Assembly: GCA_030278955.1 (NCBI GenBank)
Contig: JAOANR010000006.1
Coordinates: forward strand, 57,192,915 to 57,256,914
Origin: Hygrophila difformis
Taxonomy: Eukaryota; Streptophyta; Magnoliopsida; Lamiales; Acanthaceae
Length of the DNA stretch: 64,000 nt
Reading direction: 5' to 3'
Position numbers and translations under genes: made by a program. Positions 35,269-46,900 of this stretch are shown in pieces (positions within the stretch are counted from its first letter, which is position 1; every line of letters begins with the position of its first letter). Under the pieces are notes generated by a model that saw nothing but the letters and a program-made list of their open reading frames with translations, ran no database searches and was not told the DNA's origin.

Positions 35269-35532
35269 ACTACCTCCGTTCTGTAATGTTTATGACGTTT
35301 AATAATGTGTTACTATTCACACACAGACTTTCATTTAAAGTTTTATCATACTTATACAAGTTAAAATATAACCAAGTGAGATCTTGTTAGATTCGTCTCG
35401 TCGTGTAGTTTTCAAATATCAAACTTTTAGAATTTTTACTTATACCGAACTCGAGTTATTAATGGTTTAAAATGTGCATTGGACTGCGTGAAAGTGGACC
35501 CGTAAAAAAGATATGAAAACAGAGGAAGTATA
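35269..35532. mobile_element. Stowaway-like MITE
   Basis: It starts TACTACCTCCGTTC and ends AACAGAGGAAGTATA: inverted CTCCGTT/AACRGAG ends with a TA dinucleotide at each side, as expected of Tc1/Mariner-derived Stowaway MITEs. A related fragment starts at 35944 (CTACTTCCTCCGTTTT), up to about 36060. Confidence 0.7.
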
Positions 35533-36169
35533 TTTTTTTTAACTCTATCAGACTATCACCAAACACCATTACTCAAATTATCCCAATTTAAAAATACTTT
35601 CCACTATTAATTTCAAACTCTGAACTCTAATTATTTCCTAAACATAGCCTATGGTATCAAACCTAATATATTCGGAAATCTTATGTGGGCATAATCTAGA
35701 CGACTAGACTTATTTATAGACCTAAGTTTATTATGTAAAACTAATTTGTATTTCTTTGTACACTGTCCTTTGGATTATTAATGGAACAAGCATTTTACCC
35801 TCAAAAAAAAAAAAAAAAACTAATTTGTATTCTATACAAAGTTTTCATCGTATTTCACAAACATCAACTATAAAAAAATTATAATTTTTAAAAAATTAAT
35901 GTAAAAATTAAATGAAAGTAAGATATGGAAAATTTTGTCTAAATACTACTTCCTCCGTTTTTTAAAGATAGCTACTGACCAACCCAGCACGCAGTCCAAT
36001 GCACAATTTAAACCATTAATAATTCAAATTCGATGGAAATAACTGAACAACTAAGATTGGAAGAGAAAAATAAACGTGAGTTAAGAGTTTTCTTCAAATT
36101 GAAAAATAAACTAACTTATGCTTACTTAAGCTAAGCTATTTTAACCAATGAGACTAAAAATGTTTTAAG

Positions 36170-36555
36170 TGTTGTGAAATTATTACAAGTATATGCCTAT
36201 TAGCTATATGATAATATGGAATTCTAATGATGATATATTAGTAATGGATATATTTGAATGAAAGACAATGGAAGAAAGAAAAGAAATAGTATTAGTGTAT
36301 TCAATAGTGCAACTATTGTAGTGTAATTAAGACCAAAAGTAAGGAAAATATATGCTCAAGTATAAGAGTTTTTTGAACAAATATTGGTGTGTATTTCTCA
36401 CTTAAGAACCCATATTTATAGACATAATACAAGGCTAATGGCATCATAATTAATTGTCTTCACTAAAATAGGTATCATGACTAATGGAGCATTTCTTTGA
36501 AAAAGTGGTATACATCCAAATTTCATCAATAATTGTCATCAATAATTGTATAACA
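36170..36555 (-). repeat. Copia 3' LTR
   Basis: Direct repeat of 41529-41914, TGTTGTGAAATT...ATTGTATAACA on the plus strand. Confidence 0.93.
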
Positions 36556-36694
36556 CTCCCTCTTGGATGTACTATATATAAAAGAATATGCCTCGTTAAA
36601 ACCTTACTAGATAAAAACCCTCTGGGAGAAAAATCTAGTGAAGGAAAAAGAGTACATAATTCTTATATATTAATTTCTCCCTCTGATCAAAGCA

Positions 36695-39600
36695 TCAGTT
36701 GAGATTCTTTAGTTGGCGCATCCCAATTCTTTTCACCAACTTTTCGAATGTTGCTGTTGGTAGTGCCTTGGTAAATAAATCTGCAAGATTATCAGCTGAA
36801 CGGATTTGCTGCACATCTATTTCACCATTTTTCTGTAAATCATGAGTGAAGAAAAATTTTGGTGAAATGTGTTTCGTTCTATCTCCTTTAATATACCCTC
36901 CCTTCAATTGTGCTATACAAGCTGCATTATCTTCATATAAAACTGTTGAGGATATTTTTTCTTCAGTAGCCATGCCACAATTTTTCAATATATGGTGCAT
37001 CAAAGATCGCAACCATACACATTCTCGACTGGCTTCATGGATTGCTAAAATTTCAGCATGATTTGACGAAGTAGCTGTCAAAGTCTGCTTCATTGATCTC
37101 CATGAAATTGCAGTACCACCACATGTAAAAACATAGCCAGTTTGAGATTTAGCTTTATGTGGATCTGATAAATATCCGGCATCAGCAAAGCCTATTATTT
37201 CATGTCGAGAATCATTTGGGTAAAATAACCCAAGATCAATAGTTCCTTGGAGATAGCGAAATATGTGTTTAATTCCATTCCAATGTCGTCTAGTAGGAGA
37301 TGAACTAAATCTCGCTAATAAATTTACTGCAAATGATATATCTGGTCTAGTGCAGTTTGCGAGATACATTAAAGCACCTATGGCACTTAAATATGGGACC
37401 TCTGGTCCAAGAATTTGTTCACCTTCCTCTTGTGGTCTAAACGGATCCTTTTTTATATCAAGTGACCTTACGACCATTGGAGTACTCAATGGATGTGCTT
37501 TATCCATATAAAATCGCTTTAATACTCTCTGAGTATATGCTGTTTGATGGACAAATGTTCCATTATTTAAATATTCAATTTGCAAACCAAGGCATGATTT
37601 GGTTTTACCAAAATCTTTGATTTCAAACTCATTTTTTAGGTATTCAACAGCCTTTTGGAGCTCCTCTGGAGTTCCAATCAAGTTGAGATCATCAACATAA
37701 ACTGCAATGATTACAAACTCTTGTCCATTTTTCTTAATGAAAATACATGGACAGATCGGGTCATTTGTATAACCCTCTTGTAACAAAGACTCACTGAGTC
37801 GGTTATACCACATTCGCCCGGACTGTTTCAGTCCATATAGGGATTTTTGTAATTTGATGGAATACATATGTTTAGGATTTGATTCATATGTCTCTGACAT
37901 CTTTAATCCATCTGGGATCTTCATATAGATATCTGTATCTAAATTTCCATATAGATACGCAGTAATAACATCCATCAATCTCATTTCAAGATTTTGATGG
38001 ACTGCTAAACTGATAAGATATCTAAATGTTATTCCATCCATTACGGGGGAATATGTTTCATCATAATCAAATCCGGGTCTCTGTGAAAACCCTTGGGCGA
38101 CTAATCTCGCTTTGTATCTGACAATTTCATTTTTGTCATTTCTTTTTCTTACAAAAACCCATCTGTATCCGACTGGCTTTATATTTTCTGGTGTTTTGAC
38201 AATCGGTCCAAACACATTTCGTCTAGCCAGGGAATCCAATTCAGATTGGATTGCATCTTTCCATTTTGGCCAATCTTTTCTTTTCCGACATTCATCAACC
38301 GAATTTGGTTCATGATCCTCGTCATCATTTATGATGTCAAGTGCTATGTGGTACGAGAATACATTATCTATGATAATTGCATCTCGATTCCAAACATTTC
38401 TGCTTGTGACAAAGTTGATTGATATTTCATTATTTTCAAGTTCATTCTCCTCTGGAGCTGCAAGTTCCTGCTCCTCTGGAGCTACTTGCTCTTCAAGAGC
38501 TTCTTTTTCCTCTGGAATATTTTCTGTAATTTTGTCACTTTCAATTATTTGTGATCCTCTTTTCTTTCGAGGATTTTTATCTTTTGAACCTGGTGGTCTA
38601 CCACGCTTCAAGCGTGCAGTAGATTCATCTTTGGCACTTGTAATTGGTCCCTCTGGGACATTAATTTTGATTGGAACATTTGCTGCCGGTATAAGAGATT
38701 TTGTTACTCTTTTAGAGTCGCATAATGCATCCGGCAATTGATTTGCAATACTCTGCAAATGTACAATTCTTTGTACTTCTAGTTCACAATCATTTGTACG
38801 AGGATCGAAGAAATCTAACGGTGTTTTCCAGTTGATTTCTTTTTCTTTCTTTGGTTGATTTCTGTCTCCCCCTAATGTCGGGAAATGAGATTCGTCAAAA
38901 TGACAATCTTTGAATTTCGCAGTAAATAAATCACCAGTTAATGGTTCGAGATATTGAATAATCGATGGTGATTCATACCCGACATATATTCCCAATCTAC
39001 GTTGGGGACCCATCTTTGTGCGCTGAGGTGGTGCAATCGGGACATACACAGCGCAACCAAATATTCTGAGATGGGATATATTGGGTTCATGCCCAAATGT
39101 TAATTGTATAGGGGAGTATTCATGATAATGTGTCGGCCTTAACCGCACCAATTTTGCTGCATGTAATATTGCATGCCCCCAAGCTGTCAATGGCAATCCA
39201 GATCTCATTAATAATGGTCTGGCAATTAATTGTAAACGCTTTATAAGCGATTCAGCAAGTCCATTCTGTGTATGGACATGAGCAACAGGATGCTCAACTG
39301 TTATGCCAATTGACATGCAGTATTCATCAAACCTCTGGGATGAATATTCACCAGCATTATCCAATCGGATATTTTTTATTGTATAATCAGGGAACTGTGC
39401 TCGTAATTTAATAATTTGAGCAAGTAATTTTGCAAACGCATGGTTGCGAGATGATAATAATGATACATTGGACCATCGTGTTGATGCATCAATTAGCACC
39501 ATAAAATATTTAAATGGTCCACATGGTGGATCTATAGGTCCACATATATCACCCTGAATTCTTTCAAGAAAACTAGGGCTTTCAGTTCCCACTTTTGTTG

Positions 39601-40387
39601 GTGAATGTTTGGAAATTAATTTTCCTTGGGAGCAAGCAACACATATATATTCATTATGTTGCAGCAATTTTTGTCCCTTTAATGAATGGCCATGACTATT
39701 TGTAATAATTCGCCTCATCATTGTAGAGCCGGGATGGCCTAGGCGATCATGCCATATCATATATTCATCAGTAAGCATATGGCTTCCAATAGACCTCTGG
39801 CCTATTTTGGGATGATATTCATTAGTGGGCCTCTGGCCATTAATAAACCTCTGGTTTATTTGGGGAATATTAGACCTGTGGTCTAGGTGATAATTTTCAA
39901 TTGTATTTATCTTTGAAAAATACAATCCAGAAGACAGAGCTGGTAATTTTTCCAATATATATTTCTTACCATGAGTGGTATTTGTAATTAATAAATATTC
40001 GACATTCTCTGAAGTCGATGTCTCGAGATGATACCCATTTTCTCGGATATCTTTAAAACTCAATAAATTTCTTCGAGACTTGGGAGATAGGAGTGCATTT
40101 TTCACAATTAATTTTGTTCCCTCTGGGAAAATAAGGTTGGCTGTGCCAATTCCTTTTATAATATTTGCACTACCACATATTGTGTTTATGTTTGTATCTC
40201 CCATTTTTAAATTGGAAAAATACCTTATGTCTTTTAGTATTGTGTGCGTTGAAGCACTATCAATAAGACATATATTATCACTTTTATAATTCCCCATTTT
40301 GCTGTAATTAAAACAAGATATAATTAATATTAAAACAAGACTTAACATAAGTAATATATTACAATACATAGACAATAAATATAGCAC
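36695..40387 (-). CDS. Copia pol: protease, integrase, reverse transcriptase, RNase H
   Basis: A single 1,230-residue frame. Domains in order: aspartic protease motif DSASTHTI (about residue 43), gag-pre-integrase and HHCC zinc region (WHDRLGHPG, about 213), integrase core with the GDICGP and RLDNAGEYS Asp sites and a later Glu. A Lys/Glu-rich linker follows, then reverse transcriptase with YVDDL (about 870-930) and RNase H with the EDNAAC and SSNHAE acidic sites near the C-terminus. The first about 28 codons (MLYLLSMYCN...) are AT-rich and hydrophobic, probably not coding; protein-like sequence starts at MGNYKSDN (about 40296). Integrates and copies the element; no break seen. Confidence 0.93.
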   Translation of the reverse strand: MLYLLSMYCNILLMLSLVLILIISCFNYSKMGNYKSDNICLIDSASTHTILKDIRYFSNLKMGDTNINTICGSANIIKGIGTANLIFPEGTKLIVKNALLSPKSRRNLLSFKDIRENGYHLETSTSENVEYLLITNTTHGKKYILEKLPALSSGLYFSKINTIENYHLDHRSNIPQINQRFINGQRPTNEYHPKIGQRSIGSHMLTDEYMIWHDRLGHPGSTMMRRIITNSHGHSLKGQKLLQHNEYICVACSQGKLISKHSPTKVGTESPSFLERIQGDICGPIDPPCGPFKYFMVLIDASTRWSNVSLLSSRNHAFAKLLAQIIKLRAQFPDYTIKNIRLDNAGEYSSQRFDEYCMSIGITVEHPVAHVHTQNGLAESLIKRLQLIARPLLMRSGLPLTAWGHAILHAAKLVRLRPTHYHEYSPIQLTFGHEPNISHLRIFGCAVYVPIAPPQRTKMGPQRRLGIYVGYESPSIIQYLEPLTGDLFTAKFKDCHFDESHFPTLGGDRNQPKKEKEINWKTPLDFFDPRTNDCELEVQRIVHLQSIANQLPDALCDSKRVTKSLIPAANVPIKINVPEGPITSAKDESTARLKRGRPPGSKDKNPRKKRGSQIIESDKITENIPEEKEALEEQVAPEEQELAAPEENELENNEISINFVTSRNVWNRDAIIIDNVFSYHIALDIINDDEDHEPNSVDECRKRKDWPKWKDAIQSELDSLARRNVFGPIVKTPENIKPVGYRWVFVRKRNDKNEIVRYKARLVAQGFSQRPGFDYDETYSPVMDGITFRYLISLAVHQNLEMRLMDVITAYLYGNLDTDIYMKIPDGLKMSETYESNPKHMYSIKLQKSLYGLKQSGRMWYNRLSESLLQEGYTNDPICPCIFIKKNGQEFVIIAVYVDDLNLIGTPEELQKAVEYLKNEFEIKDFGKTKSCLGLQIEYLNNGTFVHQTAYTQRVLKRFYMDKAHPLSTPMVVRSLDIKKDPFRPQEEGEQILGPEVPYLSAIGALMYLANCTRPDISFAVNLLARFSSSPTRRHWNGIKHIFRYLQGTIDLGLFYPNDSRHEIIGFADAGYLSDPHKAKSQTGYVFTCGGTAISWRSMKQTLTATSSNHAEILAIHEASRECVWLRSLMHHILKNCGMATEEKISSTVLYEDNAACIAQLKGGYIKGDRTKHISPKFFFTHDLQKNGEIDVQQIRSADNLADLFTKALPTATFEKLVKRIGMRQLKNLN

Positions 40388-40452
40388 ACATGCAAAAGTA
40401 AAGACAGATACAGAAGTTCAAAGCGTAATAAAATAATAATACAACATAACAA

Positions 40453-41472
40453 TTAAACTAAATCACTATATAAATCTTCAACTTGAAATTCTGGGATATT
40501 GGGCATATTCTCCTCAGAATTCATTATGTCAACATGGTTTGTTTCAACCACCCTTTTTCCTTTATCCCTCTGGGAATCTTGATAAAGTTTCACCCAATGA
40601 TCTCTAGTACGACAATTTTTGTACCAGTGCCCGTTTAGGCCGCATCTATCGCATTTTGCTTCTTCATAGTTCTGTTTTTGGACATCACCTCTGGTGTTGC
40701 CCTGATTCTGATTACGTGTGTCTGTCGTGGGCCTAATGTAAACATTGTTGCGGAAATGATTTTTCCCACGGCCTCGGTTATGCCCACGACCACGAGGTCT
40801 CTGACCCCGGCCACGACTACGGCCACGACCACGGCTGGAAGATTCAGTCACATGTGCCTCTGGCAATGGACTACTGCCAATTGGCCTCATTTCATGATTT
40901 TTTAATAATAAATCATTATTCTTTTCAGCCAATAACAAAAACGTAATCAGATCAGAATATTCAGTGAAACCCTGTGCTCGGTATGTTTGCTGTAACACCG
41001 TATTGGAGGGGTGGAATGTAGAGAATGTCTTCTCTAGCATTTGTTTATCAGTAATTGTCTCCCCACACAGTCTTAATTGTGATACGATATTAAACAGAGC
41101 AGAATTGTAATCATTTACTGATTTAAAATCCTGGAATCGTAAGTGTGACCAGTCATACTGGGCTCGAGGGAGATTTATTGATCTTAAATGATCATATCTT
41201 TTTTCTAAATTCTCCCAGAGTTCAATTGGGTCTTTGACCGTTAAATACTGTGTTTTCAATCCCTCATCAAGATGATGGCGGATGAAAATCATAGCTTTCG
41301 CACGGTCTTGGTTTGAAGCCTGATTATCTTTTTCAATTATTTTTTCAAGACCCATTGATTCCAAATGGATTTCAACATCCATTTTCCAAGATAGATAATT
41401 TTCTCCAGATACCATCAATGGTCTGAAATCCTGCTTTGTCAAGTTAGCCATAATAGAATTATTGAAATACAA
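40453..41472 (-). CDS. Copia gag with zinc knuckle
   Basis: 339 residues. The N-terminal copia gag core (SWKMDVEIHL, LWENLEKRYDHL) spans about residues 25-185. An Arg/Gly-rich stretch (about 210-245) is followed by a C-x2-C-x4-H-x4-C knuckle, CDRCGLNGHWYKNC. It forms the retrotransposon particle. It ends in a stop at 40453-40455, 66 bp before the pol frame opens, and in a different frame from pol. This differs from the usual single copia polyprotein. Confidence 0.93.
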   Translation of the reverse strand: MYFNNSIMANLTKQDFRPLMVSGENYLSWKMDVEIHLESMGLEKIIEKDNQASNQDRAKAMIFIRHHLDEGLKTQYLTVKDPIELWENLEKRYDHLRSINLPRAQYDWSHLRFQDFKSVNDYNSALFNIVSQLRLCGETITDKQMLEKTFSTFHPSNTVLQQTYRAQGFTEYSDLITFLLLAEKNNDLLLKNHEMRPIGSSPLPEAHVTESSSRGRGRSRGRGQRPRGRGHNRGRGKNHFRNNVYIRPTTDTRNQNQGNTRGDVQKQNYEEAKCDRCGLNGHWYKNCRTRDHWVKLYQDSQRDKGKRVVETNHVDIMNSEENMPNIPEFQVEDLYSDLV

Positions 41473-41528
41473 AATATTACCTCAAAGAAATTCCGGCAGA
41501 GCTCCGTTCGTAGCTCGTGCTGATAACG

Positions 41529-41914
41529 TGTTGTGAAATTATTACAAGTATATGCCTATTAGCTATATGATAATATGGAATTCTAATGATGATATATTAG
41601 TAATGGATATATTTGAATGAAAGACAATGGAAGAAAGAAAAGAAATAGTATTAGTGTATTCAATAGTGCAACTATTGTAGTGTAATTAAGACCAAAAGTA
41701 AGGAAAATATATGCTCAAGTATAAGAGTTTTTTGAACAAATATTGGTGTGTATTTCTCACTTAAGAACCCATATTTATAGACATAATACAAGGCTAATGG
41801 CATCATAATTAATTGTCTTCACTAAAATAGGTATCATGACTAATGGAACATTTCTTTGAAAAAGTGGTATACATCCAAATTTCATCAATAATTGTCATCA
41901 ATAATTGTATAACA
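41529..41914 (-). repeat. Copia 5' LTR
   Basis: Direct repeat of 36170-36555; followed on the plus strand by the TTAAG duplication. Confidence 0.93.
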
Positions 41915-41939
41915 TTAAGTTAATAAAATAAAATAAAAT

Positions 41940-42060
41940 GGCGGGAGTGCCAATTTCCTTTATAAAATGGGCCGAGACGGGTTTGCCCAAATGGGCTATG
42001 GATTCAAACGGACCCGTTTGAGCGGGCTGGCCCGCGGGCTTATCCTTTAAAAAGAGAAAA
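41940..42060. mobile_element. hAT-like element end (fragment)
   Basis: GC-rich GGGTTTGCCC/GGCCCGCGGGC block typical of short hAT-type plant elements; a similar GC-rich piece, ending AACAGGTCCCCGGGG in reverse, is at 42940-43080. The relationship is unproven. Confidence 0.35.
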
Positions 42061-43329
42061 AAAATACAAAATGATGTTTCGTGGCCCAAAAAACCCTAAA
42101 GCCTAAACTGCTAAAACACGCCTCACTCCAAAGTCCAAACTCCCGTACGTCCTCATTCCGAAGCTTCAACCCCAAACACGAGTCGGCGACGTTTCACCCC
42201 CGAAACACCAGTCGATTTCGAAGCTTCAGCCCACCGCCGCGCCGCCTCTGGGTCGCCTGACGCCGCCGCTGAGTCGCTCTCACTCCAACGCCTCACTGCT
42301 GTCTGCTGGTATGTATCGACGTACTGTGCCACTTCTCAGTTGAATTAGAAACATTGTTATCATTGTTATTCCGGCCAGCCTCATTTGAAAATTTCATTTG
42401 CTTGCTTCTTTGGATTGAATGCTTATAAAGTCTAGGGTGATTTAATTTATCAATTGAATAATGTTATGTTACTCGTTAGCAAACTCAGTTGTCTGTAGAA
42501 ATCTAGATTATCATTCTTTCATCACAAAGATTTTGCTATCACTACTAAAATAACAGTTTCTTGTTATTTACAATTTTATAAAAGTCTGTATTCTATGCAG
42601 AACCTGGATTAGTACCTTCATTAACTATAACTACTTTTTATTCTTCTGATAATCTGGTATTGGAAAGCTTTTTAAGCATACTCTTTATGTATTAATTTAC
42701 TTGTTATTTATGTAGATTTTTCTGATGATCCTATGTGCATCTCTGGACTTTTATTTTCAAGCTACATGTTGTGAGGAAAATACCTCTTATGTTTCACTGT
42801 CATTCCATCTTAATTTTTGCTTTCAGACCGGATTATGCTGGAATTTTGGAGTTGATATATCATTTTCGATTCTATTGTATTTTGAAAACATCAAGGCCCT
42901 CCACTAATCCTAATGTATGAAAAATAAATTTAAAATTAATTTTTAAAAAACTCCGGGCCGGTCGACATAATGGGTTGAGCCTAGTTATTTTGAGCCCATC
43001 CCGTTTAAGCCTGCAAAAGCATGAGCCCCCGCAAGGGTTGCCCCGTTTCACCCCGGGGACCTGTTTTGGCATGTCTATCCATGTTGGCCTCCTCCTTCAC
43101 ATCTGCCCCCTCTGACTTCTCGGACTTCGCACCTAGTCATGTATGTATGTGTTGTTAGGAATGTAGGGTAAATGTGGAATTAATTATGTTATTGAAATTG
43201 TGCTATAAATATATGAAAAATAAAGGGGCTAAGTCTCGGGGACTTTCTATATTCAGGATTGTTTCTCCTTCACTCCTTGTTCAAGTTATTTTGAATTTTG
43301 TTCACGTGTGCAATGCCAAATGGGTTGGA

Positions 43330-43530
43330 ATAGGATATAATGAGCAGATATTCATTTGTGTAAATGTTTTTCCATTGTCTTTGCATAGAGATGCAAAGTA
43401 TTTACTTGGAAATAATAAATCTTGGATTTGGATATAATGAGTAGATATTCATTTTGTTGTAAATATTTTTGTGTTGTCTTTGCAGAGAGTTGTATAGTTA
43501 TTTGCTTGGAATTAATTCTTTCACTTGCTG
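43330..43530 (+). repeat. Tandem duplication of about 100 bp in mL43 5' region
   Basis: Two units start GGATATAATGAG(C/T)AGATATTC at 43330 and about 43431, and both end in TTGCTTGGAA-like sequence. The second unit carries a TGTCTTTGCAG acceptor-like site. Confidence 0.7.
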
Positions 43531-43762
43531 GCATGGTATCCCGGAGAAACCAACCCAATGCAGTAGACGCCCGCCGCCCGGACCAGCCCAACAAATATCC
43601 GAACCTGATCCAATTATAGAAATAATCCGAGTCGGGAAATCAGAGATTCAGATTTCCCAACTCGGGTTATTTCTGTAATTGGATCCGGTTCGGATATTTG
43701 TCGGGCTGGTCCGGGCGTCTACTGCATTGGGTTGGTTGATCCAGGCTACCATCCCAATTGCT
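43530..43762. mobile_element. Long perfect-type hairpin (foldback element)
   Basis: Two arms of about 110 bp (43530-43645 and 43647-43762) are inverted copies: left CAACCCAATGCAGTAGACGC, right GCGTCTACTGCATTGGGTTG. The only clear length change is a 6-bp duplication (CGCCGC) in the left arm. The loop is only a few bases. It could be a foldback MITE or a small-RNA precursor. It ends about 190 bp before the mL43 ATG. Confidence 0.85.
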
Positions 43763-43953
43763 CTATTTTATGGGATCGGATTGGTTTTTATCACGTTCTC
43801 AGGTTCATTTTTGTTTCAGGTCAACCCAAACATTTGTTTAGGGCTTAGCCCATTGAATGTCCAAGTGCTTGGCAGCCCTAATTGCCATTCCAAGCAGCAT
43901 TCTGTATCTGGAAAACTGAAAGCGAGACCAATTGTGGAAATTGGAACAGACAA

Positions 43954-46900
43954 ATGTCGCTGAGAGGTGTGTGGCAACTGCAAAAGCTAATTGTGAGCTT
44001 CTGCGATTGGGGAGGCAGTAGCAGAGGCATCAGGTAATTCAATGCTCATCCTTGGCCTTTTCCTTTTGACACTCTTGAATTTCATTTGCATGTTACATCA
44101 ACACGTTTGAAGTTTTTGATTAGTTATTCGGATTCATTTTGGAAAGAAATTGTGCGGCGTCTACTTTCTTTTTAGGTTTCAAAACTTAATTCAAAGACTT
44201 CTTTTTTTTTCTTGTTTTCAAAACAACCCTACGTTTTTGCCTTCGACTTACTGTTTTCCTATTTCTGTAATTTTGCATGGAAAATAAATCATGAAGGTGG
44301 TATTGCAGCTCAATGGTTTGGAAATAAAATGGTATAGATTTTTTTTTTGCACCATGTTCCTATATATTGTTAGTGTTCAGTGTTAATTAAACAAAGAGAA
44401 AAAAAGAATGACAAATAGTAGTTCATAATTTGCTGATGTGGAGACACACTCAAGACTTTTCATGTCAACAGAATCTGAAATTATGTGATGGTCTGCCTTG
44501 TTGGTGGATTAAGATAAGATTAATGTAGTTGTGTGAATCTGATAATGAATCACTTACAAATCAAATGCAGATTGATGAAACTTATGGAATGTGTTTTGTA
44601 TTTTTTCCTTCTACAAGGTGAGGATATAATAAGGCAGAAGACTATTGATACACAGTTCCTATAAGTTTTGTTTAGCCAGACGATGAATAGAGAATTGTTG
44701 CCTGCATATCCTAGGAGATGTTTGTGCTTCGCTACCTTATTGCTTTTCTCTATGTTGTGATGCTGATACATGAGGTCCAACACTGATAAACTCATTTGAA
44801 CAATTTATTGGTTGGGCTTAAGAATGTGCTGAGTTAGTTTTAATAGGTGTAGCACTATGCTTTGCAGTTATCTGTCCAAGGAAGACAATAAAATCTCACT
44901 TGACTACATTATGATTTTCTATGATATGATATAACTGGAACGCCATCCCTGCTTGCAGCATTCTTTATGTGATCTATTGTTCATCATACACTTTCCATTT
45001 TACTTTATGGATGGAATATGCTTTTACAATTGTGGATTTTAATGTGTCACAGGCATGGCCATGTGCGAATCTTATTCAAATAAGTTTGCTGTGTATATTT
45101 TTTATGTTACCAATGGGCTTCTTCTTATATGACCCCGTGTTACACTTGAAATAGTACTGTTCATATACACTAGTGGCCGATTGTTCCTCACTTAGAATGA
45201 ACTTTGCTTAATTTTTAATAGAAACTAGTTGAGGAGAATGTGCTTGGTGTCTCTGATCATACTATCTTGGATGATATGAGTACTGCATTTACTCAAACAC
45301 AAATAAGGATGGCACAGTAGGTACATCCCTTTGTCAAAAATGATTAGCAACTTTAATAGTACTAAATTTGAAATAGCTTTAGTTTTGTTATTCTGAGGAC
45401 TAATGACTATCTTTTTTTGCTATGTTGTGTATTTTGGCTTAGGGGATTTATGGAATCTCATTTGTCGGCATTTAAAGAGATGAATCCCCAGCTTAAGGTG
45501 GTAACTGAGCTGAATCGTGGTGCTCATCCTGTTTTGAAAGGATTATACCGTATGCTCGCTCGCTCTCTCTCTCTCTCTCTCTCCATGCACACACACACAC
45601 TTCAACAACATACTGTAGGTTAAAATATTTCAACCCACCTGGTCTTTGTTGTTGCTCGTAGTCATGAAATTGAATCCAATTGTGACTGGAACTGTAATCT
45701 ATATAATAAATCCTGAATACTTTTTGGCATGTGCAGACTGTATTGCCCTTATTAAATATATTCCATCCTTTTTAAATTTTGAAGGTTATGTTGTAATTAT
45801 GCCTTGAGTTTCCACGTAAACGCTGATTAATCATCCAGAAACATGCAGTCATCCAAATTAATTACACGTCAGCGCTGAATCATCCTACTTGCCAAGTCAA
45901 TCAATCTTTTCAAATATATTATATTAATTATATAAAAAATTGAGCCTGAAATATTAACCTCCATCAATATAATAAATTAAAAAATTAATTAATAATAACT
46001 ATAATTCCATTAATTTATCAAACTATATATAATTAATAAGAAATTAAAATCCGTTATAAAAATATAATCGTATTTTAATTTTAATTTTTAGTATTAGGAT
46101 TAATTTTTAAATATAATTATTAACATAAAAATAGTTTTAATAAACTACATAATAAAAATAAAAATAATAATTGAATTTTTTTAAATTACAAGTATAAATA
46201 TAATTATAATTTTAATATTAACAATTAACATATTCCCCATGCTCAAGGATTGACAATTAAATTGGGTGAATTGCATTCACATATGGCTATTTTTAATTTA
46301 GTTTTCCTTTTAAAATTTTAGTAACAATTGTTATAGATAATTTCTTCCATCTTTCATATGAACATAATAGTAGTACTATTATGAACATATATATACTGTC
46401 TTCATTTCTCTTATGTTTCAAATACAAATACTTATGAACATAATAGTGATTTTGTATTCTTTAAGTTACATAATGTTAGTATAATTTTTACATTATCTAC
46501 ATCAGTTTTATAAAATTATTTTTACAGTGTTCAATTGATCAGTTAAATAAGAATGAATCTTTATTCTTTTTTCAGTTATTATTCTATTAATTCTTCAATC
46601 AATGATAAATGATAATCCGCTCTCCCCTTACTTTAATTTGAATAGTATTACTAAACATGTTTTCTTAAATTTAAAATATTGGGTTAGATAGTCAATTCTG
46701 CCACTAAATTATTAAATAGTAGTACTTAATAGTCTTCATAACCTTGAATTTTAAATAAACTTTTCTTTTTTCTTTTTTTTTTTTCACTTAAGAAAAACCA
46801 CAATGAATTATGTTGCCACTATTTCTCTTGATAACATAGTCTTCATAAGATTCAAGGATTCATTGTGTATAAGTAAAAATTGTAAAAAAAAAAATTAATA

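Larger units (their letters stand above)
36165..41919 (-). mobile_element. Young Ty1/copia retrotransposon, complete
   Basis: LTRs at 36170-36555 and 41529-41914 are both 386 bp; I see one difference by eye (36488/41847 region). Target duplication TTAAG lies at 36165-36169 and 41915-41919. On the minus strand: 5' LTR, a primer-binding site at about 41512-41528 (CGTTATCAGCACGAGCT), gag, pol, a polypurine AAGAGGGAG at 36556-36564, 3' LTR. Both open frames are intact, so the copy is recent and potentially functional. Confidence 0.95.
42110..43953 (+). other. Putative 5'-UTR exons and introns of mL43
   Basis: A C-rich block (42110-42308) ends in CTG|GTATGT, a splice donor. A further acceptor, TTGTTTCAG at about 43819, precedes the ATG exon. 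This is a plausible multi-exon 5'-UTR; transcripts were not seen. Confidence 0.45.

Noticed and set aside
45555..45602. CT/CA microsatellite as a regulatory element of mL43
   Set aside because: It starts 6 bp after the exon 2 donor, but simple repeats in introns are common; nothing else supports a role.
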